Source of the DNA: Gari tellinella
Lineage: Eukaryota; Mollusca; Bivalvia; Cardiida; Psammobiidae
Length of the DNA stretch: 64,000 bases
Assembly: GCA_922989275.2 (NCBI GenBank)
Contig: OV277867.1
Span: 1,178,001-1,242,000, forward strand
Direction of reading: 5' to 3'
Under the pieces are notes generated by a model. That model searched no databases. It saw nothing but the letters and a program-made list of their open reading frames with translations, and was not told the origin of the DNA. Each line of letters begins with the position of its first letter. Positions within the stretch are counted from its first letter, which is position 1. The position numbers and the translations under genes were made by a program. Of the stretch, positions 1 through 13,500 are shown piece after piece.

Positions 1-385
1 CTATATTTTAGCAGGCGGTAGCTTCAAGCAGACTGAAAGTAAACCAGAATGCACCTTAACTTTTTACTCCCTAAAACTTCAAATGGACAATCCAAGTTTC
101 CATTTTAGTCTAGTCCATTTCTGACTTTTAAGGATTGTTTTTGTCAATGTTTTGCAATATGACAAACAGTGAAAACCCAGATCAGAGGGCTCCTTACGGA
201 GCCCTCTGATCTGGGTATTCACTGTTTGCATAGGACAAGTTAACTTTTCACATGTATACTGTTTGAAAAGGATGCCTATATGCGGGACTAGGGTTCAAAG
301 GGTTAAGGGGCATACTGCTTTACTTTATACCTGAATTAAGTGGTCATCTATCTTCAGTACTAGAAACAGGCTTTGGGGTAAAGGG
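1..385. mobile_element. TTAA-2 element, 5' truncated by the window, split by TTAA-1
   Basis: The left arm (1-55) ends in AAGCAGACTGAAAGTAAA and the right arm (307-385) ends in the family terminus GGGGTAAAGGG. A complete TTAA-1 copy sits between them at a TTAA. Confidence 0.8.
56..306. mobile_element. TTAA-1 MITE (nested)
   Basis: It is flanked by TTAA (56-59, 303-306). The family has ends like CCTTTGAACCCTAGTCCC and AGGGAGGAAAGAG and a ~60-base central palindrome, AAACAGTGAAGACC then GATCAGAGGGCTCC, followed by its complement. Non-coding. Confidence 0.88.
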
Positions 386-455
386 TTCAGCAAATACCTG
401 TCATTAAAGACCAAAAGCTAATCATATTTAGTGGTGGTAATAGAGAGGTTTTACT

Positions 456-660
456 GTATAGTAAAAACTCTCTTTTATGACCATTAAAATGATGGCTAAT
501 TGACGGTTTAAAAGACAGGTGACTGCTTAAAGCAAGATGACAGTAAAACAGAAAGCTCCTGCAGGAGCTTTCTGTTTTACTGTCACTTGACTTAAAGCAT
601 TCACCTGACAAAATCATCAAATAATTAACACAATTTAATGGTGGTAATACTGAGGTTTAC
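456..660. mobile_element. TA-1 MITE
   Basis: The ends read CAGTAAAACCTCTCTATTAC in intact copies. This copy is diverged. The core palindrome GCTTAAAGCAAGATGACAGT then GAAAGCTCC is followed by its complement. Target duplication in the family is TA. Confidence 0.8.
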
Positions 661-670
661 TGTCTTAACT

Positions 671-1470
671 TGTCTACTGTATATTCCTAGGTTGATCCAG
701 GCTATTGTCTTGTCTTATCTTGTCTACTGTATATTCCTAGGTTGATCCAGGATATTGTCTTGTCTAATCGTGTCTACTGTATATTCCTAGGTTGATCCAG
801 GGTATTGTCTTGTCTACTGTATATTTCTAGGCTGATCCAGGATATTATCTTGCCTAATCTTGTCTACTGTATATTCCTAGGTTGATCCAGGATATTGTCT
901 TATCTTGTCTACTGTATATTCCTAGGTTGATCCAGGCTATTGTCTTGTCTTATCTTGTCTACTGTATATTCCTAGGTTGATCCAGGATATTGTCTTGTCT
1001 AATCTTGTCTACTGTATATTCCTAGGTTGATCCAGGGTATTGTCTTGTCTACTGTATATTTCTAGGCTGATCCAGGATATTATCTTGCCTTATCTTGTCT
1101 ACTGTATATTCTTAGGCTGATCCAGGATATTGTCTTGTCTTATCTTGTCTACTGTATATTCCTAGGTTGATCCAGGGTATTGTCTTGTCTTATCTTGTCT
1201 ACTGTATATTCCTAGGTTGATCCAGGATATTGTCTTATCTTGTCTACTGTATATTCCTAGGCTGATCCAGGATATTGTCTTGTCTTATCTCATCTACTGT
1301 ATATTCCTAGGCTGATCCAGGATATTGCCTTGTCTTATCTTGTCTACTGTATATTCCTAGGCTGATCCAGGATATTGTCTTGTCTTATCTTGTCTACTGT
1401 ATATTTCTAGGCTGATCCAGGATATTGTCTTGTCTTATCTTGTCTTCTGTATATTCCTAGGTTGATCCAG
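671..1470 (+). repeat. Minisatellite, 17 units, ending in a splice acceptor
   Basis: Seventeen copies of a ~50-base unit start at 671, 721, 771, 811, 861, 906, 956, 1006, 1046, 1096, 1146, 1196, 1241, 1291, 1341, 1391 and 1441. Length variants of 40 and 45 come from gain or loss of TTGTC/TTATC pentamers. Each unit has a pyrimidine-rich stretch, then ATATTCCTAG and TTGATCCAG. The last unit's CAG is the acceptor of exon a. The pattern of unit lengths repeats (50-50-40-50), so larger blocks were duplicated too. Confidence 0.95.
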
Positions 1471-1586
1471 GAGAGTCTCAGTGCCAAGTCAACACAGATC
1501 AACTTCTTCATTCACAATCTGGCTCAGATGAAATTCTCCAGCCACAGTGAAGGTGCCTTGCTATCCTTTGTGACTAAAGTGTACAA
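1471..1586 (+). CDS. PIK3C2: PI3K-C2 exon a (post-kinase segment)
   Basis: Codons 1-38 plus two bases (exit phase 2). The acceptor ends TTGATCCAG and the donor is GTAAGG. The translation contains the motif INFFIHNLAQMKFSS, matching the conserved segment between the kinase domain and the PX domain of class II PI3-kinases. The frame is open and starts in phase 0. The acceptor is the last unit of the 17-copy minisatellite that fills the upstream intron end. Confidence 0.93.
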
Positions 1587-4500
1587 GTAAGGCGCATATG
1601 ACATCAGGGTCCAAGGTTATAAAGTTTTTCAGTTGAGTCTAAAGGCGTTCTCAATCATTTGATAGGTTAGTTTTGAGCCTAGGCTCAAATCTGACCAATC
1701 AAATGCTTGGGAACACACTCAGACTCAGCTCAAACGCTTTATAACCTTGGACCCATTACATTACCTATACTGTTTTCACTTTAGCTCTTTACTCCATAGA
1801 TACACATTTTTACACCTTTCATTTATTCCTCCACTGAAGAAAATTGTTCCAGTTAATACAGTCATGAATATTCATTATCCTTCCAGATGGTAACCTAGAA
1901 GGTGCATTCAGTTGTACTTTTAACTTGCTTTAAGTGGTCACCTGTCTTCAAAACTAGAAACAGGCTATGGGGTAAAGGGTTAACAGATTCATTCATATCA
2001 GTAATCAAGCCAAGTGGATGCTTAACTCTTTCCTCCCTGAAACTTTAAATGGATAATTCCAGTTTCCATTTAAGTCTAGTCCATTTCTGACTTTTAAGGG
2101 TTGTTTTTGTCACTGTTTGACATTATGGCAAACAGTGAAGATCCTGATCAGAGGGCTCCTAGGAGCCCTCTGATCTGGGTCTTCACTGTTTGGATAGGAC
2201 AAGTGTACTATTCAAATGTACACTGTTAAGGACGTCAATATGCGGGACTAGGGTTCAAAGGGTTAAAGCAGGCTGAAAGGAAAGCAGAACTATCCCATAA
2301 TCATAAATCAGTGTTGGTTCTTTAGCTTGCATCAAGTTTAACAAAGTTATAATGAAAATATATTAACCTTTAGTAAATGTATAAAAGGTTTTTTAGCAAT
2401 TATTATTTGGTAATAAATGTTTCTTGTACATGATTTTTACAGTCAACAGACAGATGGGAAGATTAAGCATGTGGAGGTGTATGGTATACAGAAACGTTAC
2501 ACACCAGAGAAACATTATGTAAGGCACACAAATACTATGGTGGCATATTTCTGACACCACTTACTACTTAGCTTTTCTGAAAAGTTTCCAGTTAATATCT
2601 CACATAATCAGTTCATTAACTAGATAAATTCGTTTAGTGGTGGCAGTTTAAAGCAGTATCATGACAAAGTTGGTGTTCAGATATTTATCTGGTTATCGTG
2701 AAAAATTTCCACATTCCACTTTACAGATTATCTGAAAACTAACGTGAAAGTTTTTGCGAAAACTAACTAGTTGAGTATTTATGTGAGATATTAACAGGAA
2801 TCTATCATGATAATTAAGCGGTTAACTGGTGTCAGAAATATGCCACCATACATATCCTCTTGAGTTTTTTACAGATTAACCTTTTTCCCCCATAAACTAT
2901 TTCTAGTTTTGGGGACATATGATCACTTAACTCATTGAGCCCTAGTGACGCACATATGCGTCCATTTACCAAATGTGTACCTGTAAAGAGAACACTAAGT
3001 CTTGTCCTATGCAAACAGTGAAGTCTCCTGTTTGGCATATTGCAATTTACTACAAAAAACAACCATAAATAGTCTAAAATGAACCAGCCTTTATCGCAAA
3101 CTGGAATTGTCCATTTGAAGTTTCAGGGGAAAATGATTTAAAGTAGGCTGAAAGTAAATCAGAATGTGCCTTAAGGGACTTTCCGCTTTACTTTCAACCT
3201 GCTTTAAGTAGTCAACTGTCTTTAGAAATAGAAACAGACTATGGGGAAATGGGTTAGATAAGTAAATGTGCAACTCTTCAAGTTCCACTAAAGATTCTTA
3301 GATATCATATTATTTCAATTAATGGACAAATGAAGAGTTAAAAGTTTGTAAGGAAGTACAAACGTATGGTTCTGTTTACAATGTGGGGAGGGAGCCTCCG
3401 TTACCTAGTGGTTATAATCACTGGGACTTACAATCACTAAGCTCCTCGCACCGCTGTGGGTTCGACTCCTGATGCCCGTTTAACTCTTATTTTTCGATCA
3501 TAAACGTTTCCAACAGCAAATAGCCAGATCAGTGGATGCGCTTTTATGATCTGGCTTTTTGCTGTTGTAGCAAGTGATAATAAAAAATATAATTTAAAAT
3601 TTTGACTTACGCAAATAATTTGCGTAAGTTGTGTAGTAAAACGGGCCCCTGGTCAGGGCATGTCAGATTTTTCATGTAGGAAAGCCTTTCAGCTCCAGCT
3701 GGCTGACAGAAGGTTAGTTATTCTACCTATTTTGCCAGTTTGTGCCTGAAACAGTGTATAAAATGCTTCTGAGGTCTTCCTCCACCTGTAATTAGCTAGA
3801 TTGAAATACTGTCAAAGTGACGTAAAATCATAACAAATCCAAATTTTAAAATGAATAAGAAAACATATTAGAGCATAATAATAGACAATTTATATTCTTT
3901 AATTAAACTTCAAATGTCGTTTAAAAGTTAATTCTATGTGTTGCAGATTTATACATTACAAGTTGAGCGAGAAAATCAGAAAGTTGCGAGTTATATCTTC
4001 AGAATTTTTTCTGAGTTTGTTGAATTCCGGAACAAAATGGCTGCCTTCTTCCCCAACTTCAATTGGCCTCCCCTTCAAGGAAGGTGAGTATTTTTTAGAA
4101 GAGAGAAGTACAGTAAAACCTCTCTATTACGACCACTGTATTTGGTTAATTATTGGGTGTTAAAGGCAGGTGACTGCTTAAAGCACAGTAAAACCTCTCT
4201 ATTACGACCACTATATTTGGTTAATTATTGGGTGTTAAAGGCAGGTGACTGCTTAAAGCACAGTAAAACCTCTCTATTACGACCACTATATTTGGTTAAT
4301 TATTGGGTGTTAAAGGCAGGTGACTGCTTAAAGCAAGGTGGCAGTGAAACAGAAAGCTCCTTTAGGAGCTTTCTGTTTCACTGTCACCTTGCTTTAAGCT
4401 GTCAAACGACTTTAATATAACCAATTAGCTTCAGTTTTAGCGGTCGTAATAGAGAGGTTTTACTGTACATTGATTCTAAAGATTAGTGACACCATAGGGT

Positions 4501-7500
4501 TTCGTGCATAAATAAAGATTTTAGTTTTAGTTTTTGAAATACAGTGGAGAATCTGTTATTCTTTCCCAATAAAGAATATGTGCTAAAACTATTATTTGCA
4601 GTGCAAACAGTTAGAAGCCAGATCAGACGCCGGGTTACCCGGCGTCTGATCAGCCTCCAAACTGTTTGCCACCAAGATAAATATGAATTATCAGAATTGT
4701 CAAAAAGTTGTACTTTTCTACGTTTTAGTGTTTTGCGTTTGCGTACGTTTGCGTTTAAACGGGAAAGAATAACAGATTCTCCACTGTACATGTACTTCCC
4801 TTATCTGGAACTCTGATGGTCCAGGCACAGGCTTGACTGTACTTAGAATATATACAGTGTTTCCTCCCTACAACGGTCCTCCCAACAACGACCCCCTCCT
4901 TACAACGACCCTTGTCACAGTCCCCTAAACAGGACAATCATTTCTAACGCTTCGATGCTGCAATATCATCTGCTTAAAATTGTTAGTTTGCTTTTTTTTC
5001 CTCAAAGTTACATATCAGTGGAAATTTGGATAGGAATAGATATGATGAAGACTGAAGAGTGACAAACAGCTTGAATCCAGATCAGTTTTGTGGCTTCTGA
5101 TCTATATTCAAATTGTTTGCAAATGTAAGCGAAGTCTTAATTTCCCTCTGTTTGCCTCCCTCTGTACAACACACACAATCTTTGTCTCCCGTTGGGTGTC
5201 ATTGTGGAGAGGGAACACTGTATAGGCCTATGGTAGCAGTTCTGCCATGCGTTCAGTAAAGAAATCAATGGCCGTCGATGGCCATGGATTGCAAGTTAGC
5301 TACCGGTCTGAAATACAGTGGCGAAAACGTTAATCTTCCGTTCAAACGCAAACTCATTGCAATGAAATATAGTAAATGACAACTTTTTGACAGTTCTGAC
5401 TACCAGTTTTATTCTGAGTGGCAAACAGTTTGGAGCCTGATCAGATGCCGGGTTACCCGGCGTCTGATCTGGCTCCAAACTGTTTGCAATGAAAACAATA
5501 GTTTAAGCTTAAACGCGGTTATTTGGAAAGAAAAAACGTTTTCTCTACTGTACTCTGCACACAGGGCACAAACTGCTAACCTAAACAGCAAACAATGGTG
5601 ATTGAACGTGCGTCTGAACTGTCAGTGATTCATTGCAGCAAGGTTATTGCCTTTCTGGGAGTAAGCTCCTATGTGTCTTCATCTTACTGATCACAGGACT
5701 GCCATTTCTCCCGATTTTTGTGATATCTTTAGATTTTTATCCTAGCAGCTGTTAGCTTAAAGCAAGTTGAAAGTAAAGCAGAATGCACCTGCTTTACTTT
5801 CAATCTGCTTTAAGTAATCCCGCTTGAAAAATAGAAAATTTAGAAATCTTAGGATTTTTCATGATCAACTTATGGCATTCCTGTGATCAGGATACAGTCA
5901 ATCTTCTCTATTACGACCACTGGTAGGTGTTTAGGGTAGGCGCAGGGGTGGCGAAATCTCAGAAAAATGCACCTGTCCACGGACAAGTGGTTTGAAAAAA
6001 TCACTTGTCTGTATCCAATATCTACTTGTCCGTAAAAATAAATGTTACCTGGTTAAATAGACAACATAAATGTTTCCTATAGCCTAGCAGATCGTAAAGC
6101 AGACTGTGCCTAAAAATTAAGAGAAGATTTTTTAAGTTTTCATTCTGCTTTACCTATCAGTTTCCAAGGGACAGGCTCTTTCAGCGAACTCTGCTTGAAT
6201 AACTTGACTCAGTTCAAGTTCAACAGTTAACTGTTTATCTATCTATCTAACTGTTTACAAAGTAGACCTACTAGTACTAAGTCTTTATTAGCTCAAACGT
6301 CTCAAAGCATTACAGTTAACTGACCATTAATACGGTAGCACACCCTTCGAACCTTCATTTTCTCTGACTTAATTTATCAGAAATATCTTATCAGAACGAT
6401 AGAATTGTCAACATTATTTACGGCAGATTGGGAATTTTGCGAACGGGAACAGGATGCAGATGGCCCGTTTTGGGGTGTTATGCCACGGTGGATTCGGGAC
6501 TTTCTTTTGCTAATTTATGGTCAGGAACAATCTCAGCAGCTACATCGTTGTTAGTATCATCATTTGATTTTCGGCTAAAATTTAGCCGATGTTACGAAAA
6601 AGGAGCGAATATCGCTCGACTGTTTCCGTTATTTCAGACATCGCTGAGAATGGCTACAGACGACGAGTTTATTCGCCGATAATATCAAAGAGTTTCCGAA
6701 TACTGGAAATAACAATAATTAGCATTCGCCCCCGAGAGTACGATTCATCCCAGTACCGAGAATTTTCGAACTTTCGCTGGATTTTTCGGGAGCGTCCCTC
6801 GGCGCAGCACCGGCATTTTTACTGGGTCTTTTGTTATTTTTCCGCGCGAAAAGTGCCAAAACGCAGTCTAGGCAGATCACAGAAACTGAATTTGCGTAAT
6901 TGAACATTGGAATTTCTGCTTGTCCACGGACAATCAAGACAGGAAAATTCACCTGTCCGGACCCAAAAATGGCCACCTCGGACAACACAGACAGTTGATT
7001 TTGCCACCCCTGAGGCGGCTGCTTAAAGCAAAGTAAAAGTACAACAGAAAGTTCCTTTACTCTCACCTTGCTTAAAGCTGTCACCTGTCTTTTATACCAT
7101 AAGTTAGCTTTCTTTTAACCCATTACCTCATAGCCTGTTTCTAGTTTTGAAGATAGTTGACCATTTAAAGCAGGTTCAAAGTAAAGCCTTAAGGCACATT
7201 CTGCTTTACTTTCAGTCTACTTTAACTCTTTCTTCCCTGAAACGTTAAATGGACAATTTCAGTTTCCATTTTAGTCTAGTCCATTTCTGACTTTTAAGGG
7301 TTGTTTTTGTCAATGTTTGGCATTATGATAAACAGTGAAGACCCTGATCAGAGGGCTCTTCACATGTACACTGTTTGAAAATGACGCCTATATGCGGGAC
7401 TAGGGCTCAAAGGGTTAAGCTATAATCTGCTAGAATATAGAAAATATTTCTTATTATTCTTATTTATAACAGTGAAAATTGGAACTGTTTTCTACTGTCG

Positions 7501-10500
7501 AGGAATAGTTAAAAGGCGTACATATGGGGTAATGGGTTAATTGGTCATAAAATTATACATATACTTTTTGCAAACTGTAGACCCAGAACTGGCACCACCT
7601 GAAGAAACAGTCTGATCAGGGGCTGCACTGTTTTCCTAAAGTAATCTTGTCTTAACCCTTTCCTCCCTGAAACCTCAAATGGACAATTCTAATTTGCAAT
7701 TTAGTCTAGTCCATTTGCCTTTTTAGGGTTGATTTTTACAATATATGTCAAATTGACAAACAGTGTAGACTCTGATCAGAGGGCTCCTTAAAGGAGCCCT
7801 CTGATCAGGGTCTACACTGTTTTCACAGGACAAGTGTACTCCTCAGGTGTACGCTGTTTTCAAATGACGCATAAATGCGTGACTAGGTTTCAAAGAGTTA
7901 ACACGAGGCTGCACTCTTTCCTGGGGGAAGATTTTCCTTATTTTATTAGCCAATGAAATACATGTATTTCAGATGATAGATGTTTATAGCTGGCTGAGTT
8001 TTATACATGAATATTCAGCAGGAGCCTGTTTCATAAAACTTTGTGCGACAAAAACGGTCGTAAGTCAAAACTTTAAAATACATTTAACTTCTGATTTCTC
8101 TATCGTAGGATGTCTTGTGACATCTCTTTGGAATCGTCTTTTCAAGATAGTTCCATAGAGATATCATAAGACAGGATTAGATGGAGAAATAAATAATAAT
8201 TGAGACTTTTATAATCTGACCTGTGACAATACTTGTCGTACGAAGTTTTATGAAACTGGCCCTGGAGAAGTGTTTTCTATAGGCTTTACTTTTGTTTGCA
8301 ATAAGTGTTGGCAGTCGTAACTTAACATACAATCGTAGTTGAAAAAAAAATTACATGTATTCAACAAATATTTTAAAGGGTGGCATAACTGTTTGTAAGT
8401 GGGTGTTTATTTACTTGTCTGTCTGTCTTTTTCGACAAATCTCAGTTTAGTTAATATACTGATTGTCTGTCATTATGTCTGTCTGTCTGCACATATGTCT
8501 GTTTGTATATCTGTGGGTCTTTCTTGTTGGCTGGTTTGATTTACTGTATTTGATTACAATATGATATTCATGTCTGTTTATCCTTTGTCGAATATCTCAT
8601 TTTAGCATCATCTTATCTTTTTATGCCCCTGATATTGAAAGTGTGTGTGTGTGTTGGAGGGTGGCTGATTTTTGTCAGTCTGTCTGTGCCAAACTGTTTG
8701 TATGTCTGTTGATTTGTCTATTTGTCCACAACTTTAAACCATAACTTTAAAACTACATGTGATAGAGGCTGTGTACTCTGAGCAACTTGAGTAAAGTCAG
8801 CCTGTTACCCCATAGCCTGTTTCTAGTTTATAAGACAGCTGAATGCTTAAAGCAGATTGAAAGTAAAGCAGAATGCGCCTTAAGGCGCATTCTGCTTTTC
8901 TTTCAGCCTGCTTTAGGCTACTATCTTCTAGAATACAGAAACTATTTCTTATGATACATGTTTTCGAATGTATAAATTGGAACTTTTTTCTTCAGTTGAG
9001 AAATAAATTAAAGGCGTAAAAATGGGATAATTGGGTAGACAAAGGTCGAGGTCATGGTCTCATCAGGGTGCGTAGTGTTTCACAATCACATCTTGTTCTC
9101 TACTGTGTTGCCTTACAGTTGCATTTAACCCTTTACCCCATAGACTGTTTCTAGTATTGAAGTAGGTTTACACTTAAAGCAAGTTGAAAGTAAAACAGAC
9201 AGCACCTTTTGGTGCATTCTGCTTCACTTTTAGCCTGCTTTAACCCATTACCCCCATAGCCTGTTTCTAGATTTGAAATTATGTGACTACTTAAAGCAGG
9301 TTGAAAGTAAAGCAGAATGCACCCAAAGGCGCATTCTGCTTTACTTTCAGCCTGCTTTAAGCTATTATCTGCTAGAATATAGAAAATATTTCTTATAATA
9401 CATATTCATCACTGTATAAAAGTGGACTATTTTCTTCAGTGGAAGAATGAATTATAGGGGTAAAAAGGCGTATTTATGGGGGAATGGGTTAAGTTACCAT
9501 ATGCTAGCGTATTGAAACTATAGAGACTACTTTCTTTAGTGTAGAACTAATTAGAGCAAGAGGCAATGAAAGGCATATTTATGTAGTACAGTCGAACTTC
9601 GATATCTCGAACTCGGTTAAGTTGAACATAACCGTATTTCAAAGTTAAAACGTGGCTAAGCCACGTTTTAACTTTGAAATATGGATATGTTCGACTGAAC
9701 CGAGCATGAAATAATGCAGTTCATGTGTCGAACTATTGGATAGTTCGAGCTAAGCGTGTTCGAGATATCGAAGGTCGACTGTAATTGATTAGATTCCAAG
9801 GAACAAGGTCTTCATCATTGGTCACGATATATTACAGGAGAAAGAAAAGAGGCCTTGAGAGGTATACTGTGTGTGACTTTGTCTCAAACTGGGGCATGCT
9901 TTCTCTCTGATATAAACCTTTGACTTGCCTCACAAATATCATGTGGTGGATTGGTGGTTTGGCACTTAAACATGGTTGAATAGTAGTAAGACAGGTGTTG
10001 CTTTTTCAAGCCTCAGGTGCGCCACTAATATTTGTAATGCCATGGTCCTTAGGGCATGTTAACCCTTTCCTCCCTGAAACTTCAAATGGACAATTCTATA
10101 TTTTCAATTTAGTCTAGTCCATTTCTGACTTTTTAGAGTTGATTTTTACAGTATATGTTAAATGACAAACAGTGTAGACCCTGATCAGAGGGCTCCTCAA
10201 GGAGCCCTCTGATCAGGGTCTACACTGTTTGCACAGGACAAGTGTACTCCTCACAGGTACACTGTTTGCTAATGAAGCATAAATGCGGGACTAGGGTTCA
10301 AATAGTTAAAGAATCTGGTGTATCTCCAGCAGTGGGTTTCCAATTGTATTTGTCCTCTAAAACCAAACAGCATAATACTGGGTAACCCAGCCAGGGCTCC
10401 AGATACAGTGGAGAATCTGTTATTCTTTCCCGTTTAAACGCAAACGTACGCAAACGCAAAACACTAAAACGTAGAAAAGTGCAACTTTTGGACAATTCTG

Positions 10501-13500
10501 ATAATTCATGTTTATCTTGGTGGCAAACAGTTTGGAGCCCGATCAGACGCCTGGTTCCAAACTGTTTGCAATGGAAGTAATAGATTTAGAGTAAACGCGT
10601 TTATTGGGAAAGAATAACGTTTTCTCCACTGTAAGAGGGAGTAAACTGATAAAATGCAACATTTTCACTCTATTTTTAACATCAAATCCTATGGTGTTAC
10701 TGCTTGTTAGAATCGTCTTGTGACACCATAGGGTTTAATGCAGTAAATAGAGATTTTAGGTTTTGAAATACTCCCCTTATCTGGAACCCTGCCCAGCATC
10801 TCTACTGGGTATTGGCTCAAATTTCTGTAATAATGTTAAGATTGCATTTTCACTTTGAACATTGTTTGTATGTTTATGTACAAAATGTAAAAACACTATT
10901 CTAGCATTTCTTCAAAGTTCATGGTATTCTTATCATCTAATCTTTTATGTTAGGAATAAATTATATCATGTATTTCATGATTTGTGTTATCATAACCATT
11001 GTTGTAAAGTGTGCAGTTCTGTATATATGTTCTGTATTTATGAATTACATATTATATCCAAAAGTAATAATAAGTTAACAAAAGTAACCATTATAGGTCA
11101 ATTTGAACTTAACCCTTAGCCTGCCACTCACAACTATAGTTCCATATGCAAACAGCTTGGATCCGGATGAGACGCCGAGTAACTCGGCGTCTCATCCGGA
11201 TCCAAGCTGTTTGACACTCAGACAACATTTTCAGCAATTTTGAGCAACTTTGAAGCACTTTGAAACTTGAAGCAGACGAGAAATATAGCAGACGACAATT
11301 TATTTGGCGGGCTAAGGGTTAACACTTACAAGTCCATTTGAACTTAACCATCGCATGTTAATTTGAACTGAACCATTACAGATACATTTGAACTTAACCC
11401 ATTACCCAATAGTCTGTTTCTAGTTTTGAAGATAGATGACCACTTTAAAGCCGATTGAAAGTAAAGCAGAATGTGCCTTAAGGTGCATTCTGCTTTATTT
11501 TCTGCCTGCTTTAAGATATTAGCTGCTACAATATAGAAAATATTTCTGATGATACATATTCATGACTGAATACATATGACGTATTTTCTTCATTGGAGGA
11601 ATAAATTAGAGGCGTAAAAAGGCATATTTATGGGGTAATGGATTAAACATTATATGTGAATTTGAACTTAGCCAGTAAGGTATATTTGAACTTAACCCTT
11701 TGAACTCTAGTCCCGCATATAGGCGTCTTTTCAAACAGTGTACATGTGAATAGTACCCCTGTCCTGTGCAAACAGTGAAGGCCCAGATCAGTAATGCCAA
11801 AATTGACAAAAACAACTCTTAAAAGCCAGAAATGGACTAGACAAAAATCGAAACTGGAATTGTCCATTTAAAGTTTCAGGGAGGAAAGGGTTAACACTTT
11901 GAACCCTAGGTATCGAATATGCATTAGTTGCAAACAGTACTTGTGAAACATACAATGGTCCTATGCAAGCACTGTAGATCCTGATCAGAGGGTTTCTGCA
12001 GAAACCCTCTAATCAGGGTCTGCACTGTCTGTCATATTGCAATACAGTGACAAAAAACAACTCTTAAAAGTAAATATTGAACTAGACCAACTTGGGTACT
12101 GGAATTGTCTATTTCAAGTTTCAGGGAGGAAAGGGTTAACCATTACAGGTATATTTTAATTACACCCTTTTCATGTTAACCCTTTACCCCATAACTTATT
12201 TCTAGTATTGAAGCAAGGGAACTACTTAAAGCAGGTTGAAAGTAAAGCAGAATGCACCCATTACAGGTATATTTTAATTATACCATTTTCATGTTAACCC
12301 TTTACCCCATAATTTATTTCTAGTATTGAAGCAAGGGAACTACATAAAGCATGTTGAAAGTAAAGCAGAATGCACCTTAAGGTGTATTCTGCTTTACTTT
12401 CAGTCTGCTTTAAGCTACTGTCTGCTAGAATATAGTAAATGTTTCTTACGATACATATTCATGACTACAATTTTTTTCAGTGAAGAGATAATTTGTGTAA
12501 AAGTGCATATGTATGGAGTAAAGGGTTAGTTTTAATTATACTACTGTTCTCCCTCTCTACAACGACACCAAATGGGAGACACAGATTGTGTGTATTGTTC
12601 GGAGGGAGTCGTTATAGGGAGGGAAAAGTAAGACTTTGCTTACATTTGCAAACAGCTTGAATCCAGATCAGACGCCGCGTAATGCGGCGTCTGATCTGGA
12701 TTCAAGCTGTTTGTCACTCGCCATTATATTTATTCTATCAAAATATCCGCTTATATGTAACTTTGAGAAAAAACACCTGACAACAATTTTAAGCAGACAG
12801 TATTGCAGCCGAGAAAAGGTTGGAGATAATTGTCTGTTTAGGAAACTGCGGTAAAGGGTCGTTGTATGGAGGGAGTCATTGTTGGGAGGGCCCTTGTAGG
12901 GAGGGAACACTGTATTACAAATGTATTTGAACTTTCTTCATTACAGGGTTCTATTGGGGAGGAGCCATGTGAAAGCTGTAGCAGAAAATCGTAAAGCAGA
13001 AATCGAGAGATTTATCCAGGAGCTGTTCAATTCCAGACCAGAGGTCTCACATGTATGTAAATTAATTTTTTGGTGATTCATTACGAGGAGGAGACACTGT
13101 TGTTTCCTGTTTAACCATTCCCCCCATAGAAGCGACTTTTAGCGTATTTGATTTATTCCTCCACTGAAGAAAATAGTTCAAATTTATACAGTTATGAATG
13201 TGCACCACAAAAGAAAAAATCTATATTCAAGCAGGTGGTAGCTTAAAGCAGGCTGAACGTAAAGCAGAATGTGCCTTAAGGCACATTCTGCTTTACTTTC
13301 AACCTGCTTTAAGTGGTCACCTATCTTCAAAACTAGAAAAAAGGCTATGGGATAATGGGTTAACCCATCACCCCATAGCATCTCTCTTGTTTGAAGATTT
13401 GTTACTACTTAATCCTTTCATGATCAAATTATTCGGGAGATTTTTACCCCTTCACCGCTTTATTGTCGAATGCTTCAGTATTGTTGTCTGTAAGACACGT

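Larger units (their letters stand above)
11080..12946 (+). repeat. Short tandem repeat with TTAA in each unit, filled with MITEs
   Basis: Units near 27-29 bases, like CCATTACAGGTACATTTGAA plus CTTAA, occur at 11090, 11325, 11350, 11375, 11650, 11675, 12140 and 12255. The same motif, as TTTGAACTTTCTTCATTACAG in shortened form, forms the acceptor of exon d. Most TTAA sites in these units now hold a MITE. Confidence 0.75.

Noticed and set aside
541..590. Bacterial-type terminators at the many GC-rich hairpins
   Set aside because: They are the central palindromes of MITEs in a eukaryotic genome.
671..1470. CRISPR-like array
   Set aside because: Units are contiguous with no unique spacers and lie in a eukaryotic intron.
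3392..3483. Functional tRNA genes at 3392 and 47162
   Set aside because: They continue into a SINE body and tail; the full copy has a 13-base target duplication.
6428..7084. Overlapping 84-121 codon frames in CAG-4
   Set aside because: No transposase or BED-finger motifs; frames on both strands overlap and cross the element border.
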